This document shows positions 32,369-42,625 of a DNA stretch of 64,000 nt, piece after piece (within the stretch, counting starts at the first letter, position 1; each line of letters opens with the position of its first letter). The DNA lies in assembly GCA_963977415.1 (NCBI GenBank), contig CAXBOS010000013.1, positions 60,304 to 124,303 of the forward strand, written 5' to 3'. Under the pieces are notes generated by a model. That model was not told the origin of the DNA. It did no database searches and saw only the letters and a list, made by a program, of their open reading frames with translations. A program made the translations under genes and the position numbers. The DNA is from Croceimicrobium sp963977415 (GTDB lineage: Bacteria > Bacteroidota > Bacteroidia > Flavobacteriales > Schleiferiaceae).

Positions 32369-33547
32369 ATGTCGCAGCCTAATCAGCAGCAGCTCGCCCA
32401 AAAATACTTTCACACTCGCGCACAAACTGTCGAATTAATGAAACCTCTCAGTACCGAGGATCATTTAGCGCAACCCAGTGAAGAAATAAGTCCGCCCAAA
32501 TGGCATTTAGGACACACCACTTGGTTTTTCGAAACCCTTGTGCTTTTGCCAGGTCTTCCTAATTACCAGCAATTTGATGCACAATTTCCCTTTTATTTCA
32601 ACTCCTATTACGAAGGTTTAGGCGAAAGAATTGATCGGCATTCCCGCGGTACTTTAATCCGTCCCGCTCTCGAAAAAATTTATGCTTATCGCACTTATGT
32701 AGATGCGCAGATGGAAAAGCTTTTTGCTACCGATTTAAAGCCTAAGCAACTACAAACCATCGAATTAGGCATAAACCACGAAGAACAGCACCAAGAATTA
32801 TTTCTAAGCGATTTTAAAAAAATATTGGCTATTCAGCCTTTTCAGGCACCCTATAAAGCCGACTTTCAAGAAAGCTTTCCGAGCAATGCGGAAGAGACTA
32901 AATTTATTGAAATAAACGAAGGCATCTATCGTATTGGCTATGCCGGTGAGGAATTCTGTTTCGATAATGAGCAGCCTGCGCATAAGGTCTATTTACAGCC
33001 CTACTCTATTGCCTCCAAATTGGTAACAAATGCCGAATGGCTCGAGTTTATTAAAGCGGGCGGCTACCAAGAATTTAGTTATTGGCATGCCGAAGCCTGG
33101 GATTGGCTTAAGCGGGAACAGATCAAAGCGCCGCTTTATTGGTTTCAAAAAAACGGTGAATGGTATCGCTTTAGTTTAGCAGGACCTGTTCCCATAAACG
33201 GTTTCGAAAGCGTGAGCCACATTAGCTATTACGAGGCTTATGCTTACGCAGAATGGAAAGGATTACGGCTGCCTACCGAAGCCGAATGGGAAGTAGCGCA
33301 AGAACAATTTAAATGGGGCGAACGTTGGGAATGGACCAATAGCGCCTACCTCGCCTACCCTGGTTTTAAAACCATTGAAGGTCCTGCCAAAGAGTATAAT
33401 GGCAAATTTATGATCAATCAAATGGTATTAAGAGGCGCTTCCATTGCGAGCCCATCTGGCCACAGCCGGCCGACTTACCGCAACTTTTTTCACCCCCACT
33501 TTCGCTGGCAGTTTACCGGCTTAAGACTGGCAAAAAATATAGACTAA
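32369..33547 (+). CDS. egtB: ergothioneine biosynthesis protein EgtB (sulfoxide synthase)
   Basis: A 392-residue non-haem iron enzyme that joins hercynine to a cysteine-containing thiol using oxygen. The N-terminal DinB-like helical domain supplies the iron ligands: HLGH near residue 46 and the HxxxHxE motif in NHEEQHQE near 135. The C-terminal formylglycine-generating-enzyme-like (C-type lectin) domain has SHISYYEAYAYAEWKGLRLPTEAEWE and ends in FRWQFTGLRLAK. The egtD gene follows after 3 nt, which makes the assignment firm. The sulfur donor (gamma-glutamylcysteine or cysteine) cannot be told from sequence. Confidence 0.93.
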   Translation: MSQPNQQQLAQKYFHTRAQTVELMKPLSTEDHLAQPSEEISPPKWHLGHTTWFFETLVLLPGLPNYQQFDAQFPFYFNSYYEGLGERIDRHSRGTLIRPALEKIYAYRTYVDAQMEKLFATDLKPKQLQTIELGINHEEQHQELFLSDFKKILAIQPFQAPYKADFQESFPSNAEETKFIEINEGIYRIGYAGEEFCFDNEQPAHKVYLQPYSIASKLVTNAEWLEFIKAGGYQEFSYWHAEAWDWLKREQIKAPLYWFQKNGEWYRFSLAGPVPINGFESVSHISYYEAYAYAEWKGLRLPTEAEWEVAQEQFKWGERWEWTNSAYLAYPGFKTIEGPAKEYNGKFMINQMVLRGASIASPSGHSRPTYRNFFHPHFRWQFTGLRLAKNID

Positions 33548-33550
33548 AGC

Positions 33551-34492
33551 ATGACGAGCTTTAAACAAGATGTTATTACTGGCCTTTCGGCAGATGCGAA
33601 ATATTTATCATCCCGTTATTTCTACGACGAAATCGGTGATCAAATTTTTCAAGAAATCATGGCGATGCCTGATTATTACCTTACCCGTGCAGAAGAAGAA
33701 ATTTTTCAACTTCGCAAGCAAGAAATTTACCGAGCTCTTAATTTTAAGACTCCTTTTAAACTCGTTGAATTAGGCGCTGGCGATGGCTTAAAAACCAAAG
33801 TTCTTCTGCGAAGCTTTTTAGAGGAGAAAGCTAATTTCCAGTATCTACCGATTGACATTTCTAGTCATGTTTTGGATGAACTTTCTGCTAGCTTAATAAA
33901 AGAGCTTCCCCAATTAGAAGTAAATCCCATGGCGATGGAATACTTCGAGGCTCTAGAACACTTGCAAAATATTAGCGATGAACCAAAATTGGTCTTGTTT
34001 TTAGGCTCCAATATTGGCAATTTCCCGCAGGGTAAGGCAGCAGGTTTTTTAAGCACTTTAGCATCCAAACTACAAAAAGGTGATAAACTTTTACTGGGCG
34101 TGGATCTTAAAAAAGAGCCCGCCAAAATATTAAAAGCTTACAGCGACCAAACGGGTATTACGGCCCGTTTTAACCTAAACATCCTAGCCCGTATCAATCG
34201 TGAATTAGGTGCGAACTTTGACTTGCGAAATTTTGAGCATTACGCCAGTTACAATCCTCAAAGCGGAGAATGCCGCAGCTATCTCATCTGCCGTAAGGCA
34301 CAAGAGGTACATTTAGATGGATTAAGACAAAGTATTCATTTTGAGGAATATGAATCTATTCATACCGAAATTTCGAAAAAATACAGCCCAACCGAACTCC
34401 ATCGTTTGGCCGCTGATACTGGCTTTAAGGTTATCGAGAAATTTTACGATTCTCAAAAGCAATTTAGCGATGTACTGCTGGAAAAACGTTAA
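33551..34492 (+). CDS. egtD: L-histidine N-alpha-methyltransferase EgtD
   Basis: A 313-residue SAM-dependent enzyme that trimethylates histidine to hercynine, the first step of ergothioneine synthesis. The family start SAKYLSSRYFYDEIGDQIFQEI is present in the pattern (SRYFYDEIGD), followed by PDYYLTRAEEEIF, the SAM-binding VELGAGDGLKT, YLPIDISSHVL and FLGSNIGNF. The C-terminal domain has the histidine-binding region including SKKYSPTELH-like ISKKYSPTEL. It overlaps the end of the convergent symporter gene by 4 nt. egtA, egtC and a lyase (egtE) are not in this window. Confidence 0.94.
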   Translation: MTSFKQDVITGLSADAKYLSSRYFYDEIGDQIFQEIMAMPDYYLTRAEEEIFQLRKQEIYRALNFKTPFKLVELGAGDGLKTKVLLRSFLEEKANFQYLPIDISSHVLDELSASLIKELPQLEVNPMAMEYFEALEHLQNISDEPKLVLFLGSNIGNFPQGKAAGFLSTLASKLQKGDKLLLGVDLKKEPAKILKAYSDQTGITARFNLNILARINRELGANFDLRNFEHYASYNPQSGECRSYLICRKAQEVHLDGLRQSIHFEEYESIHTEISKKYSPTELHRLAADTGFKVIEKFYDSQKQFSDVLLEKR

Positions 34493-36207
34493 GCCTTTTC
34501 GGTTTTCATAGATTGCAACAAAAGGGCAATTCCCACCACTAAGCCGCAGCCTATAAGGTTGTACCAAAGGTATTCGATGTTTAAATCGCGGAAAAATGGC
34601 CATTGGTAAATATTGCCAAAGTGAATGAGTAAAACCGCCCCTTCACCTATAAGAGCGGCTGGGAAAATAGCCGAGGCTTTCACCTTTTTTATAAAAAAGG
34701 CTACTAAAAATATTCCCAAAATGGTTCCGTAAAATAGAGAGCCAAGCACATTCACCATTTCAATTAAATTATCGAAAAGATTGGCCACCAAGGCAAAGCT
34801 TATGGCTACAAAACCCCACATTACGGTAAATAATTTCGACATGAAAAGACGCTGCTTTTCGGTCGATTCCCGTTGAAACAAGCGGTTGTAAAAATCAACC
34901 ATCGTGGTGGTTGCCAAAGCATTCAATTCACTAGAAGTACTCGACATGGCTGCGCTAAATATCAGGGCTATGATCAAACCTACAACCCCAATAGGTAAAA
35001 AGTCCATTACAAAATTGAGGAACACATAATTAGTATCCTTCACTTTAAACTTAGGGTCGGCCTTCACCAGTAAATCTTTCACTTCGCTGCGAATGGCTTT
35101 ATCTTCATCCAAGCGTTTTAAAAACACTTCTCGACCGAGAGATTTCTGACGAAGGTTCTCTTGTCGAATAGCGGTTTCATAGGCAATTCGGCTTTGCTGC
35201 AACTCTTCATAATTGGCATCAAAGCGCTCTTCTAATTGCGTAAGCTCAGCTTTATACTTGGTCTCATTTAAACCTTCTAGAGCCACCTGATTAAAGAACA
35301 TGGGCGGTTTAACATAGAGGTAAAATATAAAAACCAAAACCCCAGTTAGCAAGATAAAGAGCTGCATCGGGATTTTCAAAATTGCATTAAACATCAGTCC
35401 TAGCCTGCTTTCGCGGATATTTTTGCCCGTTAAATAACGTTGTACCTGACTTTGGTCGGTTCCAAAATAAGAAAGCGCCAAAAAGAGTCCCCCTGTTAAA
35501 CCACTCCAAACAGTGTAGCGCTCATTTAAGTCGAAATTGAAATCTAAAATCTGCATTCTTCCGGCACTTCCCGCAATTTCGAAGGCGGTAGATAAATCTG
35601 TGAAATCTTGAATTTTAATAATCAGCAAAACAAAGGCTAGCGTCATCCCCAAAAGGATAATTCCCATTTGCAATTTTTGGGTAATGCTAACTGCCTTGCT
35701 ACCACCGGAAACGGTGTAAACAATAACCAAAAGGCCCACAAAAAGATTGGTTAATTGGAGGTTCCAACCTAAAATGGTAGACAGAATAATGGCGGGTGCA
35801 AAAATGGTTAAACCCGCCGCCAAACCTCTTTGCACTAAAAACAGGAATGCTGCTAAGAGTCTTGTTTTCAGGTCGAAACGACTCTCTAAATACTCATAAG
35901 CAGTATATACTTTGAGGCGGTAATAAATAGGGATAATAAAGGCAGAGATAATCACTAAGGCCAAGGGAAGACCAAAATAAAACTGTACAAAGCGTAAACC
36001 CGATTCATAGCCTAAACCTGGGGCACTTAAAAAGGTAATAGCACTGGCTTGGGTGGCCATAACCGAAACGCCCACCGTAAACCATTTCATTTCGTTTCCA
36101 CCACGCAAGTAGTCATTTAAATCGCGACTATTACGTGTACGCCAAACCCCATAAGCCACAATTGCAAAGAGTGTCCCGAAAAGGACGATCCAATCAATAG
36201 TACTCAT
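34489..36207 (-). CDS. sodium:solute symporter family transporter
   Basis: A 572-residue SSS-family membrane protein, starting at the ATG at 36207 (MSTIDWIVLFGTLFAIVAYG); the frame upstream overlaps a separate small gene. About 13 hydrophobic segments are visible. Signatures include FLRGGN-like YLRGGNEMKWFTVGVSVMATQASAITFLSAPG (given as the region around residues 35-65), ATQASAITF, SGGSKAVSITQKLQ and SAAMSSTSSELNALATTT. A long cytoplasmic-looking loop at about 310-400 is rich in charged residues. Solute unknown. It is the last gene of a three-gene operon after a PIG-L deacetylase, which could fit uptake of amino-sugar-derived compounds. Confidence 0.9.
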   Translation of the reverse strand: MSTIDWIVLFGTLFAIVAYGVWRTRNSRDLNDYLRGGNEMKWFTVGVSVMATQASAITFLSAPGLGYESGLRFVQFYFGLPLALVIISAFIIPIYYRLKVYTAYEYLESRFDLKTRLLAAFLFLVQRGLAAGLTIFAPAIILSTILGWNLQLTNLFVGLLVIVYTVSGGSKAVSITQKLQMGIILLGMTLAFVLLIIKIQDFTDLSTAFEIAGSAGRMQILDFNFDLNERYTVWSGLTGGLFLALSYFGTDQSQVQRYLTGKNIRESRLGLMFNAILKIPMQLFILLTGVLVFIFYLYVKPPMFFNQVALEGLNETKYKAELTQLEERFDANYEELQQSRIAYETAIRQENLRQKSLGREVFLKRLDEDKAIRSEVKDLLVKADPKFKVKDTNYVFLNFVMDFLPIGVVGLIIALIFSAAMSSTSSELNALATTTMVDFYNRLFQRESTEKQRLFMSKLFTVMWGFVAISFALVANLFDNLIEMVNVLGSLFYGTILGIFLVAFFIKKVKASAIFPAALIGEGAVLLIHFGNIYQWPFFRDLNIEYLWYNLIGCGLVVGIALLLQSMKTEKA

Positions 36208-36317
36208 TAACGGTAGTATTCGGTAATTAGGTAAAAGACAATTATTTCTACAAATAGGAATATAATAACTCCTGTGTAGAGCTGTCGCCACTTATGTTTT
36301 TGCCCTGCACTTTCCAT
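36207..36317 (-). CDS. 36-residue single-span membrane protein
   Basis: A small frame between the PIG-L gene and the symporter. It reads MESAGQKHKWRQLY, then a hydrophobic span TGVIIFLFVEIIVFYLI, then TEYYR. The basic N-terminus predicts the N-end inside. The ATG lies 1 nt after the deacetylase stop, and its stop TAA overlaps the symporter ATG by one base (TAATG), so all three genes should be translationally coupled. By position it could be a small subunit or assembly factor of the symporter. I recognise no family, and this is inference from placement and composition. Confidence 0.7.
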   Translation of the reverse strand: MESAGQKHKWRQLYTGVIIFLFVEIIVFYLITEYYR

Positions 36318-36318
36318 C

Positions 36319-38811
36319 TTAATACGAAATCATATTCGCCAAAAGTCGGAAGGCACCTGGCACACCCGCAGGTAATTCGCGAAAAAAAGAAATTCCTGTG
36401 TACATAAAAGAGCCCTCACCTATATCAGCAATAATTAAGGCACCAAATAAATCTTCCTCACCGCTATCGTGCCAAGCTAAAGGCGCTTGATAATTTTCAT
36501 CCCAATTATCAGCAAAGTATAAACCGCGCTCCTGCACCCAATGGTCAAAATCGGCTTTATACAATTTATTTGGGGCGTTTAATAAGCGATGATCGGCCAA
36601 AGCAAAAGTTACCTCCGCATTTTCCTCGGTAACACGTTTACGCGAAATCTCGAAGGGATATGGCCCAAAATCGAGACTAGAAGATCGGCGTGATCGCGTA
36701 TTATACTGAACAATATAATTTCCACCCGCTTTTACATAAGCCATTAATTTGTCGTTGTAATCCAACAACCACTCTTGCGTATTGTATGCTCTAATACCGG
36801 CAATCACCGCTTGGTATTGTGCCAAATCTGCGGAAGCAAGGGCCGCCTCATCTAAGATATCCACTTTATATCCCATCAGCTCAATCGCCTCTGCCACCTT
36901 ATCGCCTGCACCATTAATATAAGCCACCTTGTTTCCCTGCTTTTGCAAATCGAGACGTACCAAATTTACATCGGCCGCTTCCAATACCATACGCTTATCA
37001 ATATGCTGGTAATCTATTTCGTAAAGGCTTTTAAGGCTTTCGCCTGATGCGCTATTACTAAAACTAAGAGTAGTATTGGCAGCTTTTCCTTGGGGACTAA
37101 TCTTCACATTTTTGATTAAACGACTATCTGCTTCTTTAAAACTAAGCTGCAGACTGTTGGGCTCTATTTTCCAGCCTTCTGCTTGGAGGTTTACGGTAAA
37201 ATCAGCCGCTTTAAAAGCCCTGAAGTTAAGGGCTAATTCTTGGGAAGCTTCATCTACAAAAATAAGATTGCTACGATCAGCCTTTACAACTAAGTCGGGC
37301 GTAATCATTAAAGGACGAATGATTTCACCCTCTACTCGATCACTAAATTTATAGATGGCCGAAATAGGTAAGTAAAACAAACGGCCATCCACCCTTAAAG
37401 GGAGATGCGAAGCTAAAGTGGCTTCATTTTCTGCGAGGCCAATTTGTAAATCATCATCTAACTGAAAAACAGTTTTATAAGGATTACGAAGCCAATAGGG
37501 TTGCGATAAAGGCAGGTCCTTTTCTAAACTAAATTCGAGGCTATTATTATCATTGGGCGCAATGTCAATCCAATTGTCATCTCCCGAAAGGGTTTTTCCT
37601 TCGCCTTTTAAGGTACTAGGATCAAGTACTAATTTACTACTAATGCTCTCCGCTTTTGGCATAGATATTTGCAAATTTGAGCGGGATACGTAGTTTAGTT
37701 TAAACTTCTGATTAATAGTAGTAAGGCTGTATTCTGAAGGCGATAATAACTCTACATGTAAGCCTAAGCAGGAAGCTATAATTTTTCGCAAACGCTCTTG
37801 AAAGTATGATCTTTGGTCGGCTTCGTTAATGGCCGTACTCGCTTCTAGTAAATCTAATAGTTTGTTTACTGAGGCAGAAGGTTTGCTAAAATTAAAATCC
37901 GCTAAAATGCTTGCTATTAATTGATCACCGCTGGCGAAATTAAAACGCTGCCAAGAACTGGAAATGCCTTCTAGAGGATCGCTTTTACAGCTTTCACCCT
38001 TCATTAATTTTAAATACTCATTGGACGAGCCACGGGCGAGTGCCACGCCAAAACCCTGGCTTTTATGCTGACTGCGACTATGGCTAGCTAATTCGTTACA
38101 GCTCAAACCTAGCTCTTCTACATAAGTGCCCACGTCTATTTTAACATAAGAAGGGTCGTTGGCAGCCAGGCTGTCCAAATTAGGATCCCACCAAGCGCTG
38201 TGGTTCCAGAAAATACGTTTCACCTGCCAGGGTTTAAAATTTTCTAATTGCTCGGGAAATGCATTGGGATCGGCGGCCAAATCGAAAGCTTCTAAAGCGA
38301 GTTCAGCACTGGCGGTATGGTGGCCGTGACCGGCACGAGCATCTGGAGGGAAACGTGTAATAATGATATCGGGACGAAACTTGCGAATGATTTGCACCAC
38401 ATCACTTAAAATCAATTCTTTACCCCATTGCTGATAGGTTTCTTCAGCGGTTTTACTGTAACCAAAATCTAAGGCCCGACTAAAAAATTGTTTTCCACCA
38501 TCAATACGGCGAGCTTGCATCAATTCTTGCGTGCGTAAAATTCCCAGTTGGGCACCCAGTTCAGTACCGATTAAATTTTGTCCCCCATCGCCTCTCGTTA
38601 AAGAAAGGTAGGCTGTTTGGTATTTGCGCTCATTGGCAAGAAAGGAAATCATACTGGTGTTCTCATCATCGGGATGAGCCGCTAGATACAAGACACGCGT
38701 TGAGTTTCCGAGTTTACTTATTTCGTGATAGATTGCGGAGGAACTTTGATCTTGCGCTTTTAGAAAGCCGAAGGATAAAAGTACCAGACCAAGGGCGATA
38801 CTATTTTTCAT
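36319..38811 (-). CDS. PIG-L family deacetylase, exported, with C-terminal beta-rich and GATase-like domains
   Basis: An 830-residue protein starting at the ATG at 38811 (MKNSIALGLVLLSFGFLKAQ, a signal peptide); 14 in-frame codons upstream are ignored. Residues about 25-270 are a PIG-L/LmbE zinc deacetylase with AAHPDDE, RGDGGQN and GHHTASAELALEAF. The middle is beta-rich. The last about 220 residues resemble a glutamine-amidotransferase-like fold (VAYINGAGDKV, VIAGIRAYN, NYIVQYNTRS, GSFMYTGISFFRELP). Such proteins probably remove N-acetyl groups from sugars in the periplasm. The downstream small membrane protein and SSS transporter form an apparent uptake operon. Confidence 0.87.
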   Translation of the reverse strand: MKNSIALGLVLLSFGFLKAQDQSSSAIYHEISKLGNSTRVLYLAAHPDDENTSMISFLANERKYQTAYLSLTRGDGGQNLIGTELGAQLGILRTQELMQARRIDGGKQFFSRALDFGYSKTAEETYQQWGKELILSDVVQIIRKFRPDIIITRFPPDARAGHGHHTASAELALEAFDLAADPNAFPEQLENFKPWQVKRIFWNHSAWWDPNLDSLAANDPSYVKIDVGTYVEELGLSCNELASHSRSQHKSQGFGVALARGSSNEYLKLMKGESCKSDPLEGISSSWQRFNFASGDQLIASILADFNFSKPSASVNKLLDLLEASTAINEADQRSYFQERLRKIIASCLGLHVELLSPSEYSLTTINQKFKLNYVSRSNLQISMPKAESISSKLVLDPSTLKGEGKTLSGDDNWIDIAPNDNNSLEFSLEKDLPLSQPYWLRNPYKTVFQLDDDLQIGLAENEATLASHLPLRVDGRLFYLPISAIYKFSDRVEGEIIRPLMITPDLVVKADRSNLIFVDEASQELALNFRAFKAADFTVNLQAEGWKIEPNSLQLSFKEADSRLIKNVKISPQGKAANTTLSFSNSASGESLKSLYEIDYQHIDKRMVLEAADVNLVRLDLQKQGNKVAYINGAGDKVAEAIELMGYKVDILDEAALASADLAQYQAVIAGIRAYNTQEWLLDYNDKLMAYVKAGGNYIVQYNTRSRRSSSLDFGPYPFEISRKRVTEENAEVTFALADHRLLNAPNKLYKADFDHWVQERGLYFADNWDENYQAPLAWHDSGEEDLFGALIIADIGEGSFMYTGISFFRELPAGVPGAFRLLANMISY

Positions 38812-39000
38812 AAATTTTTTTCGTCGGTCAAATCTACCAATTACAGCTAGCATACACGATAGGAATTCTTTATTTCCGCATTTAAGGAGTTATAGACTCG
38901 TTACCAGGGTAGGCTTAACATAAACCTTCTTTATATGCTCATAAATAAAAGTTAATTTTAAGTGATTACCTTTAGCCTCCCTAATTTACACAAATACCCT

Positions 39001-42000
39001 ATGAGAAAAACGCTACTGATGTTGCTGGGCTTGAGTTTTGGAATGTTGCAAGCCCAAAATCAGACAGAAACTTTCCCGATTCTATTTAAAACTGGTACAA
39101 TCAACCCTGCAGAAGTATCGGTTAATGATGTCACAAAGTACAATGGTTACACGTATGTAATTGTACAGCATCAAAATTTGGTATTGGCTCAGAACTTTTA
39201 CGGTTTTGAAACCTTTGAGTACTTGCCTAAACACAGTGCTTTTGCTCGTGTGAAGACTAGTGAATTAGCCACTGCCAAGGCGCAACTCTTCCAAATGGGA
39301 GGCACTCTTTTAAACATTGATCCCGCTTGGAAGCAATCACAACTTTTATACACAAATAACTATCCCGAATGGGCATGGTCGGCCAATGAGCAAAAATTGG
39401 TGGTATGGATTCAGTACTGGAAAGGTTTAGATGCCTTACAGATAGTGAGCGAATTACAAGGTTTATCGCACACCATTTTAGAGGTGGTGGCTGCTGATGA
39501 AAAAATTCAGATTGAAATTGATCCTGAAAACTTAAGCGCATTAATCGCCCAGCCTTTTATTAAATACGTAGAAGAAAAATACGCTCCCGGTGAACCTGAA
39601 AACTTTACCGCACGCACCAATCACCGTATAAACTATTTACAAGGTGGCAATTTAGGTTTAAACTACGATGGTTCGGGAATTATGGTAGCCCACAATGATG
39701 CTGGCGAAATTGATTATCATATTGATTTTCAAGGAAGATTTAGCCAAAATGCCAATGGTGGTGCAGGTAGTGATCATGGCGATCATACGGCGGGAACGAT
39801 TAGTGGTGCTGGAAACCGCGATCCACGTGGTGCTGGAATGGCGCCCGGTGCGGATATGTTCTACCGCAATTACCCCAATAACCTAAACGATGCCGATAAT
39901 GTATACAACACGATTAATGCGCGTTTAACCTCCAACTCATTTAGTAATGGTTGCAATGGAGGCTATAGTACTTGGTCGCAGCAATTAGATAAAGATGCCT
40001 TCGACAACCCACTGATGTTACATGTTTTTTCTTCTGGAAATAATGGTAGCTCAAGCTGTGCTGTAAATTATGGCGCCGGCATTGGCTGGGGAAATATTAC
40101 GGGTGGACACAAACAGGCGAAGAATGTTGTAACGGTTGGTAATCTTACTCGTACCGACGCGATTGCTCCTTCTAGTAGTCGCGGTCCTGCTTCTGATGGT
40201 AGAATTAAGCCCGACCTTTGTGCCGTTGGAACCAATGTTTATAGTACTACTGATGCGAATGGCCCCAGTACTTATAACAGTAAAACAGGTACTTCTATGT
40301 CTTGTCCTGGTGTAACAGGAACCCTTGCTGTGCTAATGCAAGCTTATAAAGATATTAATATGGGGGCTGAAGCAGAAGGCGTTTTATTGAAAGGGATTAT
40401 TCAAAACACCGCCGAAGATTTAGGTAACCCAGGACCAGATTTCATTTATGGTTATGGACGTATTAACGCGAACCGTGCTTATGAAGTAATTAGTAATGGA
40501 AGCTTTAACAGCGATAGCATTGCGAATAACGATTCAGCCAGCTTTAGTTTTAACATTCCTGCAAATACCGTAAATGCTAAGTTTTTCCTTATCTGGGCCG
40601 ACCCACAAGCATCACCAAATGCATCGCGTGACTTAGTAAATGATTTAGACTTAAGCGTTGATTTTGAAGGAACAACTCATCAAGCATGGGTTTTGGATCC
40701 AAATCCAACGGTTAGTAGTTTAAATTCTAATGCCGCGCCTGGGCGTGACTCGCTTAATAATATGGAGCAGGTTACTATTTTAAATCCAAATAGTGGAACC
40801 GCTACCATTAAGGTGAAAGGTCATAATATCCCCACTGGTACCCAGAAATTTTATGTTATTGCTTCTTACGAAAAGAATGAAATAGTAATCACCTACCCGA
40901 CTCCAGGAACTGCTTTTGAAGCTGGCACGAGCCAACTCATTCGTTTCGACAGTCCCGTTAACACTTCTTATACGGCTGAATTTTCTTTAGATGGTGGTGT
41001 AAATTGGTTTAATGTGGGGACAACTACCGGTAACCGCCATATTAATTGGAATACCCCGGTGGGATTACCTACCAATGTGGCCTATGTGCGCGTATACAGT
41101 AATAACGACACGGCAAGTGTTGGTCCAATTACCATTGCCCAAGTACCCGCCAATATTTCGGTAGTGAGTGCCTGTCCTGATAGCATTACTCTTACTTGGA
41201 TACCTGCAACCGGTGCTTCTGGTTATGTAGTTTATCGATTAGGAGCCAAGTACATGGATTCCATTACTTACCGAACCAATGATACAATTACAATTGCCCA
41301 TGATGCTACTCAAGCAGATTGGTTTGCCGTAGCGGCAGTTGTTAATGATACTTCTATTGGCGAACGTTCTGTAGCCATTTACAAAGCCCCAGGCGTATTT
41401 AATTGCAACATTCCTAATGATTTAAGTTTAGAAATGGTTCTATCACCTGGTTTTGGAGAAGTGCAAGATTGTGCGGTTAACTCAAGTGGTGTGAAAGTAG
41501 GATTATTGGTTAAAAACATTGGCTTAAACCCTATTAGCAGTTTAGACCTATCCTACCAGCGGACAAATACCGCTGCTATTTCTACCGAGACGTTAAATAG
41601 AACAATTGCCCCAGGCGATACTATTCACTATTTCTTTAGCAACAGCACTATTACCATTTTAAATAATGTTTATTTAAACTATAATTTCTGGATCGATGCT
41701 AGTTCAGATGGTAATCGTTTTAACGATACTATTAACTTAAACATTCGTAAAGTTAACCCTGGTACAGCTTCTAAAACTTTGCCTTACAGCCAAGACTTTG
41801 AAAGTTTTAGCCTTTGTTCAGATGATGCTGATTGTAATCTTACCACTTGTAATTTAAGCGATGGTTGGGTAAATGGTCAAAACCTCGGTTCGGATTTTAT
41901 TGATTGGAGAACCTTCCAAGGCAGCACTTTCAGTCAAGGAACGGGCCCTAACGTGGATCACAATCCTGGTACAAGTGTGGGTAATTACCTCTACCTAGAG

Positions 42001-42603
42001 GCCTCGGGTCAATGTGATAGTGCTGAAGCATTATTAATTACTCCTTGTATTGATCTTAGCAATGCCGTTGATCCAAGAGCCAGTATCTATTATCACATGT
42101 TAGGTCCAGATATGGGTACTTTAGATGTTGATGTTTACGATGGTACTATCTGGCACATGAATGTGGTAAATACTATTGCAGGTGATCAAGGTGGAAATTG
42201 GAATCGCTTGGATATCGATCTAAACCCATATAATGGAAAAACCGTGGTAATTAGATTCCGTGGCAAAACGGGTTCTGACTTTACTAGCGATTTAGCGATT
42301 GATGATTTCAGTGCTTTTGATGCCGCTTCCAGCGTATCCGAAAACAATTGGACCGATGGCCTTCGTGCTTATCCAAACCCGAATAGTGGTGTTTTCAATT
42401 TAGAAAGCCAATTACCGCTTAATGCTAGTACCAAACTTACCTTACGTGACTTAAGTGGTAAAGCTTTGTGGACGGCAAACTTTGACAGCAATGCAGGTGC
42501 CAATCAAATGGAAATCAACATTAAAGATCAGCCTCAAGGCCTATATCTTTTAGAAGTTCAAAATGATGAGTTTACCAGTACTTTAAGAGTTATTAAAGAC
42601 TAA
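39001..42603 (+). CDS. secreted S8 (subtilisin-like) serine protease with T9SS sorting domain
   Basis: A 1200-residue protein with the start ATG at 39001 and signal peptide MRKTLLMLLGLSFGMLQAQ. The protease domain (about 215-510) has the triad Asp233 in HNDAGE, His259 in DHGDHTAG and Ser432 in GTSMSCPG. A jelly-roll P-like domain follows (about 515-620), then beta-sandwich and FN3-like parts (about 630-830), a MAM-like module (about 925-1115; YHMLGPDMGTLDVDVYD), and the type A C-terminal sorting domain (LRAYPNPNSGVFNLES to VIKD). It should be exported by the type IX system and act outside the cell. Upstream lies a one-mismatch -7 box (TACCTTTA). Confidence 0.93.
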   Translation: MRKTLLMLLGLSFGMLQAQNQTETFPILFKTGTINPAEVSVNDVTKYNGYTYVIVQHQNLVLAQNFYGFETFEYLPKHSAFARVKTSELATAKAQLFQMGGTLLNIDPAWKQSQLLYTNNYPEWAWSANEQKLVVWIQYWKGLDALQIVSELQGLSHTILEVVAADEKIQIEIDPENLSALIAQPFIKYVEEKYAPGEPENFTARTNHRINYLQGGNLGLNYDGSGIMVAHNDAGEIDYHIDFQGRFSQNANGGAGSDHGDHTAGTISGAGNRDPRGAGMAPGADMFYRNYPNNLNDADNVYNTINARLTSNSFSNGCNGGYSTWSQQLDKDAFDNPLMLHVFSSGNNGSSSCAVNYGAGIGWGNITGGHKQAKNVVTVGNLTRTDAIAPSSSRGPASDGRIKPDLCAVGTNVYSTTDANGPSTYNSKTGTSMSCPGVTGTLAVLMQAYKDINMGAEAEGVLLKGIIQNTAEDLGNPGPDFIYGYGRINANRAYEVISNGSFNSDSIANNDSASFSFNIPANTVNAKFFLIWADPQASPNASRDLVNDLDLSVDFEGTTHQAWVLDPNPTVSSLNSNAAPGRDSLNNMEQVTILNPNSGTATIKVKGHNIPTGTQKFYVIASYEKNEIVITYPTPGTAFEAGTSQLIRFDSPVNTSYTAEFSLDGGVNWFNVGTTTGNRHINWNTPVGLPTNVAYVRVYSNNDTASVGPITIAQVPANISVVSACPDSITLTWIPATGASGYVVYRLGAKYMDSITYRTNDTITIAHDATQADWFAVAAVVNDTSIGERSVAIYKAPGVFNCNIPNDLSLEMVLSPGFGEVQDCAVNSSGVKVGLLVKNIGLNPISSLDLSYQRTNTAAISTETLNRTIAPGDTIHYFFSNSTITILNNVYLNYNFWIDASSDGNRFNDTINLNIRKVNPGTASKTLPYSQDFESFSLCSDDADCNLTTCNLSDGWVNGQNLGSDFIDWRTFQGSTFSQGTGPNVDHNPGTSVGNYLYLEASGQCDSAEALLITPCIDLSNAVDPRASIYYHMLGPDMGTLDVDVYDGTIWHMNVVNTIAGDQGGNWNRLDIDLNPYNGKTVVIRFRGKTGSDFTSDLAIDDFSAFDAASSVSENNWTDGLRAYPNPNSGVFNLESQLPLNASTKLTLRDLSGKALWTANFDSNAGANQMEINIKDQPQGLYLLEVQNDEFTSTLRVIKD

Positions 42604-42625
42604 GATTGGTAAATTTTAATATTTA

